The notes under the pieces: generated by a model
Told to the model about the DNA's origin: nothing
Seen by the model: only the letters and a program-made list of their open reading frames with translations
The model's database searches: none
Program-made: the position numbers and the translations under genes
Shown here: piece after piece, positions 56,601 through 64,000 of the stretch
How positions within the stretch are numbered: position 1 is the first letter of the stretch
Layout of the letters: every line of letters begins with the position of its first letter
DNA from: Lytechinus variegatus
Taxonomy: Eukaryota > Echinodermata > Echinoidea > Temnopleuroida > Toxopneustidae
Direction: 5' to 3'
DNA length: 64,000 nt
NCBI RefSeq assembly: GCF_018143015.1
Contig: NC_054750.1
Coordinates: forward strand, 1,097,501-1,161,500

Positions 56601-59600
56601 AAAAGCAATTCCCACGCTCAAAATCGAGCCCCACATCTTTCCTTCATATTCACTGATCAAGAGGGCCTTCAGTATACAAGTCATTGTAGGCTTTGCAGTC
56701 AGACCCCTTAGAGCGAAGGGTTCGCACAGCACGCTGGGCGATGCTGGCTTTCCTGCTCAAACCGTGTGGATAGATTCGGATGAAAATCCATTGAATGGGT
56801 CCTTTAATAGTACATCTGCTAGTTATTGAATAGAGTCGCAACCTCTTGAATATAAATGAGTTTATTGAAGGGTCACCATCCTTTGAAAAATACCAGGCAG
56901 TATACAGCACAGGATATATTCAAGGTTTCCTATTCAATAATCGATGACAAGTCTATTCAACAGTGTCATACTGTATACCCCTTGAAGGGTCAAGTCTTGT
57001 CATTGAATTATCTGGTGTAAAATGAATGCCCTTGACAGGCCTGCTGATATCTGTATGGACTATCACAGATTTGTTAAACTCTGGGTGTGTTTATGCTTCC
57101 ATTGCGAGGGCAGAATCAGCGTTTTCAAACGTCGATTCAAAACGCTGATCGTAAATGTGGTTCTGGGAGTGCTGTTTATATTACCTTTTCAGAGGCGAAA
57201 TCACGATCTCCAGCTGGCTTCACATCGTAATTTTCATAGAGCAGGAAAGCGAGGTCAAATTGGGTGTGCTTTTTTCGAAGTGTTGTTATTACGTGGAGAT
57301 AACATGGAGCAATGCGACTGTATTTGCCCGCAAATTTTCATCTCACCGGAAGCATATACCAAATGACATTATTTAAACACGTTTACGATCGTGGTTCTGT
57401 TTATACTTCCCCAGAAAGCCTGATTCTGGTCAAAGGACGTTTACAAACGTACCTTTTTGTGAGTTTACGATCGGCATTTTGAAACAGCGTTTAAATGAAA
57501 GTAAGCATGGACGCAAGTTCCGTGTTTTGGACTAATCACGTTTGGAAACGCTGATTCTGGCCTCAAAAGTGGAAGCATAAACACGGGCCACAGATGTGTT
57601 AAACAAGGACACTCCAGTTAAACGTGTGCACTCTATTCAAGAATGATAGCTATCTGAATAGAATGGATGAGCCTAGAATGGACACAGTCGATTTAATGGT
57701 GTTGCAAAACCTTTTTAATGGCACAATCCATTGAATAAAATTATTTACCCTCTGTCTCTGATGAAAATAAGGATAACCTGACATTTCCATGGCGCATGAT
57801 ACTCAATCTCTATGCGTATACGTGCACATGTTTGTATGATTTGAATAATCATAAAAAAACATGCTTTTACAAATGGACCTTGTATTTACAGGAAGTATTT
57901 ATATTGACCATCATCCTTTTCTTTCCCAAATATAGCTTTCCTGTTGAGCATAGCACATGGAGATAATTCAAGTAAGTTACTGATCAGTGGCCCGTTGCAG
58001 AAAGGGTTGTGTTTAAATGCAAGCCACAAAATCAATTGCAAGTCCCAAATGCGCGCTGTTGATTGGTTGAAAATCAGGTTGCGATTGATTGCAACTCTTT
58101 CTGCAACGGGCCCCAATGCTTAACTTTTGCTGCACAGTCACGCCAACAAAACTGACTACAGACTGATCAACGTTTTTACATCATTTCCAATAACATACAA
58201 TCGGCTTGGTTTTTGAGCATGGGCAGAAATCCCAGGGGGGACACATCCCCCTACCATTTGGAAAGCGAGGACACAATATCAAACGTCCCTCTACTATTTG
58301 TGGTCTTTTATGATGGAAAAAAAGCTGATTCGTGCCCCTCCCCTTTTGAGAGTCATAATAAGAAATTGTAATAGAAAAAAAAATCCCCAAGTGTGCCCCC
58401 CCTTTTTTCCCTTGCTTTTCAAATTTATTTTTGATGAAATGATCTGCACATTTTGATGTTGACCTTTTTTGGGGGGCTTGTCATATTTTCTGAGGGAAAA
58501 TGTGCCCCCCCCTTTGGAAAATCATTGATCTGCCCCTTGATGAGATTTCCACCCATGGTTTGGAGTCAATTTTGTCGTTTGACTGTTCCATTACAATACA
58601 GGGTTTTTTTTTTGCTTCCTTGATATTAACAAAATCGTGAAACAATGTTTTTCAAATGCCTTAATCTAAAATATTACATTTTCAAATTTATGCAAGAATG
58701 TTATCCATCCTTCCCTTATAATGTTAATCCCTGTTCTTCATATGATTTTTACTGTTTGGTGTAATACATGTAGAGGGGACATGACTCGTTTTACATCTGT
58801 TATTTAAATGAAAAATGATTATCTAATAGCTGGTAGTTCAGAGGGACCTATCGCTAACATTAACATTCATCTTCAAAACTTTGAAAAACACTTTCAATTT
58901 TTTTTTGTGATTTTATGATCAACTGAGATGCAAAGATCCCTGGGATGAATTAGCTCTGCCAAGCCTGGCTCCCACTTTTACATGTTGCTGTGGGGGAGGT
59001 CAGACTGGTCAGCGATCCGATTATTGGAACAAATCGCATTTTGCTCATTTTCTGAAAATTTGAAATGGAAAGTCTATTTCATTTGAGGTCCAAATTAACA
59101 GTAAGAATTAATATAACAATTTTGGGTGATTGCAAGCCTTTATTTTTTTTATTAAAGGTCAAATTAGTTTAAAATCGTAGTCGATTATACGAATGCTATG
59201 ACGTCATTAGGACTGGATATTAAATTCACTTTTATTCTAATATAAAGGGTGATGGCATTTTTTCATTCTAAAATCGGGTTTCAGACTAATCGTATGGTGT
59301 GCTGTGGCTCATTAGGCAGTTACTGTTTGTTTATCTGTGTTCTTTCCGCCAGTATGCAGTTAAACCCAAGCTAAATGAATTAGATATAGAACTAATATTG
59401 CAGAATTGTCCAAAATATCATCAAAGGTGAAGTTCACACTGACAAAAAATTTATTGTAAAAAATAGCAGAAAAACAATAAAATACATGTCTATTGCCAAA
59501 GGTTTGGGGAAAATCCGTCAAAGAATAAAGTTGTTGCAAATTTAATTATTTGATATGTGACATCATATGTGAGCAGCTTTCCTACTTTTTATCGCACATT

Positions 59601-62600
59601 TGGTAAAAATCTATAAAATGTCATTTTCTAAGGAAAATCGAAAATGGTTTTTACTGTACCTTCAGTATATGAATGGACAAATGATATCACACCCATTTCC
59701 AGGAAGAAAACAAAAAAATTCTTTGTGAACCATTAAAAATGTGAAATTTATGCATTTTATATTAATTAACTAGCATAGGGGCAGCTGCTTGTTTATGACG
59801 TCACAAATCCAAAACTTAAAATTCTAACAACTTTCTTAGTCTGTTATGGATTTTTCTCAAACCTTCCTCAATATTTTTCATTATTTTTTCTGCTATTTTT
59901 ACAACAAACTTTTATTTCATGGCGAACTTCCCCTTTAAAAATCTGTACGTCTGTAGGAACCTTAAACCAGGAGATATCTGTAAAAACTGTGTACCTGAAA
60001 TGCTAGGCTTTCCTGATATAGCAGCAAGAGTATCAGCATTTACTTTTAGCCTTGCTTAATGCTTGTTCTTTTCCTTCTCATTCTCTTTTAATACCCTCTT
60101 TATGAATAGCAACAATGCAACCAGCTACAACACAAGGTAACCTCTATATAACTGAAAATTGTGGATAACCATTTTTTTCTAAAGCTACCTTGTTTCTTTG
60201 AAATGTTGAAGAGGGCTTTATTGCAATTAAGTTTGTTAATTGTCAATGTTTTGTGCTGCGTGTATTTTGTTGTATTCAAGCTAATGAAGAGTTGTAAATT
60301 TCTAATAATTTTCCATTTAGAAATAGAATGTAGAGAAATTGTACTTTTCATGCTGAGAAATATTTGTTTGTTAAATCCATTTCACCGAAAAGCTTTTGTA
60401 TGCTTCTGATTAGTAATATTCATTTGAAAAAAAATAGACTGAAATAAGGCTCACTGGCACATTCACTTGAAAGATATATTTGTGGCTTCCAGTTTTCACT
60501 AAGTCAGAGCATAAATAACAACAACAACCAAAGTTTGTTTGTGTGTAGGTCCATGCTAGTAAAGAAATTGTTTAATAATTATTCTTCTAAATGTACATGC
60601 TCTAGTGTGAATGTATCTATTCTGTATCCCCTTTGTGCAAGCATATTATCTTGTTTGTCTATGGTGGTACATGGCTATTGGTATTAAAATAAATTTCAGT
60701 GTTCATTGTTGGGGGCATTGTGGTCTAGTGCTTGTGACTCCTGTCTTTCAATCTGGAGGATGCGAGTTTGATTACCAGCCATGATTTGTTCCTTCAGCTA
60801 GAAATGTGTCCGCATTATGCTTCACCCAACCCGGGTGAGGGGTTAAACCCAGAACTAGGAAGAAATTCCTCAAATGCTTGAGTGCCTAAAACCAGGCAAT
60901 AGCAGCGCTTCATATCCTCATTGCACATTTGTACAGATATGAGGCTATACTCTATGGCCCATATTCAGAAGTAAGATTTTAATTTACCGGTAGACCATGG
61001 TCTATTAAACTCTGTGCTAAAATTATGGAAAGCCAAAAATGTTAACATTTTTCTTACACTGCATTAAACTTCTTATGTTTACTATGCTCTTTCCTATAAA
61101 CTCCTAAATGGTGAAGAGAGATACATGTATCTTGTTTATCTTCCCGAAACAGTTGACAATGATTTGAGAGAAAAATGAACTGATACATTTAAATTCTTAG
61201 CTGTTAGAGATTTATGCCACTATTGGCTTTCCATAGTTAAACTACAACTGACTTGAAAACAGAGTTTAGATTATTAAATCTCGAGTTGTCTATGAATTTG
61301 GAAAAAACTCATGGATCTCCTTTAGCATTCCAGGAGAAATACATGTATTGTGATGTTTAGTTTTTAGAAACCGCAAAATGTATCTTGGAGTTGTTTCATA
61401 TCTGTACATGTAGCTTTGTGGTGAAGATCTTATTTCCATTCACTTTTCAATGTATCCATTTGTAGAGGAAACAACTGTTGTAACAACTTTTGTAACAACA
61501 GTCATAATGACCCCTGACCCCACTACAGCAGGTAAAGTATTTTCCTTTTGGTTGTGCAATGATATGTAATCAAAATCTGTATTCAGAATTTGCATGCGTG
61601 CATGAAAAGTTATTATATTATATTCAGACCTGAAAAAGGGATATTTTAATCATAGTATTTAAATGCGAAGCACAAGCTGATTTTTTTAAATTCCTTTTTA
61701 TACCCTTGAGAAAAGAGAAGTTTATACCCCTTTCAAAAACCCATCCAATTATCCGCCTGAGAGTAATGCGGATAATTTCAATAAAAATTGCATTCACAAA
61801 CTCTGAAAATAATCCACACAATTTTTTACGAGCGCCCGACCTTTAAAAGGCTGATAATTGTCATGGCAACTGCACACACCCCCTCCGATGGGGTTGTGTT
61901 GGAAAAGGGTGACCTTGTGACCGCACCATGGCAATTATCCGCATTACTTTGGAAATGCGTTCATAAAGCCAAAATCTGGTCCCAATGCCGCTATTATGCA
62001 GATCGAAACGATGCGGATAACTCTGGTCCCGCTCCAATTTTACGACCAAATTATGTGGATATTATCCGCATAATTGGGTTTATGAAAGGGGTATTAAGGA
62101 CTGTTTGTAGGAATTCATGAACAGCATACGCATGCCACTAATCAATGGATGCAAGCATGAAGCAAGAGCTGAAATTTATTTTCATTTATTCCCCTGAGAA
62201 AATTGATATTTTAAGGACTGTTTTTAGGTGTTCATGTAGGACATGCATATTTCACCAATCCGCTATTTCAAACATGAAGGGTGATCTGATATTTTTTTAT
62301 AATCAAATGTTCAAAGGTGGCAATCCCTTACTAAGTAAGCCTGAAAAAGATGTCAGAAGCATGAGGAAAAATATTTGGTGTATTGACATCATTACCTTAG
62401 AAATGGACAAAACAAGCACCTGGAGTGCTGAATACATAGGCCCTGCGTAATTATGTTTCAACGAATTATGAAAAAAATCTTTAATTTCCTCTTTTCTTTT
62501 CCCATTATATTTCTCATTCTCCCCTTTTCCTCACCCCCCCCCCCCCATTTTGGTTTTTGTTTTTTGCCAGCTGATATGGAGGCATGTGCCCCCACCCCTG

Positions 62601-63606
62601 TGTGCTAGCCCCCTTCCCCCCTAGTTATGCCCACTGGGTGTATATTAACATAATTGACCTGTTTCATAGAACAAATAATGCACAGGTTTAAATTTGTGGT
62701 ACTATTGGGAAAGAAGGCAACTAGACTATTGTGCTAAAGCCCTCAACAGACCACATGGTCGTTGCAAGATTGTGAATGTCTTTTAGTATACTTTATCACC
62801 AAAAATATACTTTGATCTGTGCATTATTCTTTGCATGTGAGCTTTCAATGTTAATGGTTTCAATGGTAATAATATATTAAAGACATTTCAAACTAATTTG
62901 AAATCAAGCTTTTATTTTGCATGTTTAATACCTGCTTCCTTTTCTGTTCTAGAATCATGTAGCTCTGCATTCATCTTATAAAAAAAGCTTTTTGTTTGCA
63001 AATAACATCTTCCAAAATGACAATCTGGGTGGAAATTATGCTAAACTCTTACACTCATAGAGGATTGATTGGTGGGATATGAAATTTGATTTGGAATTAC
63101 AAGTTCCAAATACAGCAGAATAAAGGGTGCTCACTCAAAAACATTTGACAAATTTTTTCAAGAGTAAACTGAAGAGATTTAAAAAAAAAGGGAAAGAAAA
63201 GAGTTTCTTGCATTAAAAAGAGGAAGTGCTTCTCCAAAAAGGTAGGTACAATGTCTGTTTTTTAAAGTGAGAAAACTAGAAAGGGAAATACATAACTCTT
63301 GTGCCCTTTGCACCACTCGGCCATTTAGGGTGACAGTAAGTTTAAAAGCACAACTTAAAGCTGCATTTTTGTTTTTTCAAAGATTGCACTTTTAATGTTT
63401 TTTGTCATCCTTGCATGTTTTTTTGTCATCTTGCTTGTTTTTAATCGTAGATTTATCAACAGATAACACTAACACTTTGGAGGCAACAGATCCTCCAGCT
63501 ATTACAGAAATCATAACAGAGATTGTGACAGTAATTGTTAACAGTACTGCCCTAGTCACAAGTAGTTTGTCAACTTTGCCTTTGGCTCCTTCGACAACAA
63601 CGGTTG
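50633..63606 (+). CDS. Secreted/membrane mucin-like protein, 5' part of gene
   Basis: Assembled from splice sites: coding 50633-50681, 57936-57971, 60110-60136, 61466-61531 and 63451-63606, continuing off the right edge. Every junction is phase 1, so each internal exon is symmetric. The first two exons give a signal peptide (MVSIGRRCLFSFLISS, then AFLLSIAHG). What follows is low-complexity Thr/Ser/Pro sequence (TTMQPATTQ, EETTVVTTFVTTV, LSTLPLAPSTTTV) with two N-glycosylation sequons (NST), as in O-glycosylated stalks. No folded domain has appeared by the edge, so the family is unknown: a mucin-like receptor, adhesion protein or matrix component are all possible. Upstream untranslated exons probably lie at 29.4 and 36.4 kb. 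The exon chain is consistent, but it is prediction only. Confidence 0.62.
50709..51363. mobile_element. Foldback element, AGGTAATCCAGACTGAAGG ends, second copy
   Basis: The left arm has CATCAAAATCAGACAAGGAATAACAAAATTATGAC and ATGATGTCATAT; the right arm has TGACATCATCAGC and closes with CAGCCTGAAGTACCCCTTTA. Family of 26417-27620. SINE 3' sequence (51050-51150) lies between the arms. Confidence 0.6.
51655..51745 (-). repeat. LINE-like 3' tail fragment (minus)
   Basis: TTCAGTTCAGTTTAATTTAT followed by TTTTCTCAGCATGAAAATGA resembles the tail at 22893-23240. Confidence 0.4.
51750..53315. other. AT-rich intron sequence, nothing recognised
   Basis: An ATGATG microsatellite-like patch near 52355-52380; no exon was recognised by splice sites plus open frame. 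Confidence 0.45.
53322..53859. mobile_element. Multi-hairpin TAGTACGGGG element, copy 2
   Basis: Collinear with 46161-46710 at both ends (CCATTTTTACACATG, TCCTGTGTAAAAGGG). The second large palindrome is missing; its place is taken by unrelated sequence at about 53578-53690. The flanks suggest a TA-type target. Confidence 0.82.
54152..54724. mobile_element. AAAGGTCAAGTCCACC MITE, copy 3
   Basis: TTAAAGGTCAAGTCAACCC faces GGGGTGGACTTGTCTTTTAA. Internal modules and order are as in 32993-33600; about 573 bp. Confidence 0.76.
54803..56205. mobile_element. Giant CpG-rich foldback, GGCGCTGTCACACCTTGG ends
   Basis: The arm from 55066 to about 55550 is complementary to 55740-56203 along its whole length with few mismatches. 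A further partial left copy (54807-55065) repeats the terminus GGCGCTGTCACACCTTGGCG. Each arm holds a secondary hairpin, GTCGAAAAATTTTGTGC and its complement. It is dense in ACGTA, GCGTAT and CTTACG words and far more CpG-rich than its surroundings. TTAA on the left and TTTAG on the right suggest a TTAA-type target. The central 185 bp has no convincing frame. Confidence 0.86.
56206..57080. other. Intron sequence, nothing recognised
   Basis: Short open frames on both strands (56463-56711, 56650-56910) overlap and have no recognisable domain. Confidence 0.4.
57083..57592. mobile_element. Foldback, GTGTTTATGCTTCCA ends
   Basis: GTGTGTTTATGCTTCCATT with GCAGAATCAGCGTTTTC at the left is inverted as GGAAACGCTGATTCTGGCC and GTGGAAGCATAAACACGG at the right. 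Internal TTTACGATC words invert too. Confidence 0.7.
57936..57971 (+). CDS. Mucin-like gene, coding exon 2
   Basis: 36 nt, phase 1 to 1. Acceptor TTTCCCAAATATAG, donor TTCAA|GTAAGT. Completes the signal peptide (FLLSIAHG) and encodes DNS; with the next exon it forms an N-S-T sequon. Confidence 0.6.
57989..58113. mobile_element. GGCCCGTTGCAGAAAG MITE beside a splice donor
   Basis: Inverted ends GGCCCGTTGCAGAAAGGGTT and complement; opposite in orientation to 28431-28580. It begins 17 bp after the donor GT at 57972-57973. Confidence 0.82.
58218..58557. mobile_element. hAT-type MITE, CATGGGCAGAAAT family, copy 2
   Basis: CATGGGCAGAAATCCC faces ATTTCCACCCATG. The flanking octamers TTTTTGAG and GTTTGGAG agree at 6 of 8 positions, a decayed duplication. 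C-rich interior as in 2048-2283 but longer. Confidence 0.72.
59425..59939. mobile_element. Foldback MITE with TGACGTCA and CAGCTG, copy 1
   Basis: AAAGGTGAAGTTCACACTG faces GGCGAACTTCCCCTTTAA. Symmetric inner words: TATGTGACATCATATG on the left, and GGGCAGCTGCTT followed by TGACGTCA (59796-59803) on the right. Family of 42545-43058. Confidence 0.7.
60110..60136 (+). CDS. Mucin-like gene, coding exon 3
   Basis: A 27-nt microexon, phase 1 to 1. A long pyrimidine tract precedes acceptor TTTATGAATAG; the donor is CACAAG|GTAACC. Encodes TTMQPATTQ. Confidence 0.52.
60713..60950 (+). mobile_element. tRNA-derived SINE, diverged
   Basis: GGGGGCATTGTGGTCTAGTG head, degenerate B-box GTTTGATTACC, body CACCCAACCCGGGTGAGG and AATAGCAGCGCTTC. 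Confidence 0.78.
60955..61305. repeat. Diverged copy of the AAGGCCCGTATTCTGA foldback
   Basis: TGGCCCATATTCAGAAGTAAG at the left. The interior shares TTGGCTTTCCATAGTTAAAC with 230-543; the right end is decayed. Confidence 0.5.
61466..61531 (+). CDS. Mucin-like gene, coding exon 4
   Basis: 66 nt, phase 1 to 1, acceptor CATTTGTAG, donor GCAG|GTAAAG. Encodes EETTVVTTFVTTV and then MTPDPTTA: Thr/Val-rich with no Cys. Confidence 0.6.
61620..62300 (-). repeat. Inverted CTCGCGCTTTGCGC-family units with nested MITE
   Basis: Unit words on the minus strand: GCGAAGCACAAGCTGATTT (61665), GGACTGTTTGTAGGAATTCATG (62097) and GAAGCAAGAGCTGAAAT (62158). A MITE splits the array at 61725-62093. Confidence 0.55.
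61725..62093. mobile_element. Harbinger-like MITE, TACCCCTTTC ends, TTA duplication
   Basis: TACCCCTTTCAAAAACCCAT faces GGGTTTATGAAAGGGGTA, with TTA flanking both sides (61722-61724 and 62094-62096). ATTATCCGC and its complement recur about six times in the subterminal regions. The open frame at 61788-62120 is repeat-derived. Confidence 0.7.
62301..63450 (+). other. Mucin-like gene intron, nothing else recognised
   Basis: A C-run near 62537-62547 and AT-rich sequence. No further symmetric phase-1 exon was recognised, though very small ones could be missed. Confidence 0.45.
63451..63606 (+). CDS. Mucin-like gene, coding exon 5
   Basis: 156 nt, phase 1 to 1, acceptor TTTTTAATCGTAG, donor GGTTG|GTAGGT. 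Encodes DLSTDNTNTLEATDPP, a hydrophobic Ile/Val/Thr stretch (EIITEIVTVIVNSTALV) and SSLSTLPLAPSTTTV. Contains an NST sequon. The next exon lies off the window. Confidence 0.62.
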
Positions 63607-63698
63607 GTAGGTGACCCGTGTGACTGCTGCTCACCGTGCTACAACACAATATAGTTCATTAGTCATACGAATCCCTGTCCTGTTCTGTTCAGTCATTA

Positions 63699-63914
63699 TA
63701 GGGACAGTGATTTTTTGTTAACCGGTTTTAAAATCAAAATAGAAAATCCATTTTGGCTCTTAACTTGTGAAAATTCATAGGGTTTACCTTTGTAAAATTG
63801 ATTTCATATTCTGCTGTGTGCAATTTCTGTGAAAAAACAAACTTTCTATGAGAGATCAAGTTTGATGTAGAATTACAAGTTTTCAGAGACTAAGACATAA
63901 AATCACTGTCCCTA
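63699..63914. mobile_element. Short MITE, TAGGGACAGTGATTTT ends
   Basis: Exact 16-bp inverted ends (63699-63714 and 63899-63914), bordered by TA; 216 bp, non-coding. Mariner-like TA target is inferred. Confidence 0.8.
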
Positions 63915-64000
63915 GACTCCCTTCATGTAATGCATTTAGCGTTAATTTCTAGGGTGGCCCATTGAAAGTAAAATAGTATACTGCTAGTATTGAGAGTTTA

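Noticed and set aside
56463..56910. Overlapping 82- and 86-codon open frames on opposite strands
   Set aside because: No recognisable domain, no splice support, and mutual overlap; most likely chance.
61788..62120. 110-codon open frame
   Set aside because: Lies almost wholly within the TACCCCTTTC-ended MITE and encodes its ATTATCCGC repeats.

Overview
The window is animal nuclear DNA, AT-rich and crowded with repeats. The mix of tRNA-derived SINEs, foldback MITEs, echinoderm-style dispersed repeats, an adhesion GPCR, a UDP-glucuronosyltransferase with spliceosomal introns and a HARBI1-type transposase suggests an invertebrate deuterostome, most likely an echinoderm such as a sea urchin. This is inference from style and gene content; no species-diagnostic sequence was checked. 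Genes occupy only a few percent of the window.

Layout. (1) 1-2.5 kb: the 3'-terminal exon of an adhesion G-protein-coupled receptor (+ strand; TM5-TM7 and a tyrosine-motif cytoplasmic tail); its upstream exons lie off the left edge. (2) 2.5-12.5 kb: intergenic. It holds MITEs with clear target-site duplications, one candidate minus-strand exon (6793-6881) and a 2.87-kb PIF/Harbinger element (about 7427-10299) carrying a decayed HARBI1-like transposase. (3) 12.6-17.9 kb: a complete four-coding-exon UDP-glucuronosyltransferase (+), 536 residues when spliced, with a probable non-coding first exon and a KXKXX ER-retrieval tail. (4) 18-29 kb: intergenic repeats, including a very young Mutator-like foldback (75-bp identical ends, 9-bp duplication) nested inside an older MITE. 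(5) About 29-64 kb: one large + strand gene, inferred from splice sites, for a secreted or type-I membrane protein. It has probable 5'-untranslated exons near 29.4 and 36.4 kb, a signal-peptide start at 50633, and small phase-1 exons encoding Thr/Ser-rich mucin-like sequence that continue off the right edge.

The genes show no shared pathway. The most striking content is structural DNA: a 1.4-kb CpG-rich near-palindrome (54.8-56.2 kb), two copies of a multi-hairpin element built on the decamer TAGTACGGGG, repeat arrays carrying seven exact nuclear-receptor DR1 sites, a TTCCGAAGGTTCG foldback satellite, and several MITE families that differ at their ends but share the same internal modules. No true tRNA, rRNA, CRISPR, viral or bacterial-type feature was seen. 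Intervals with no entry are AT-rich unique-looking sequence in which I recognise nothing.
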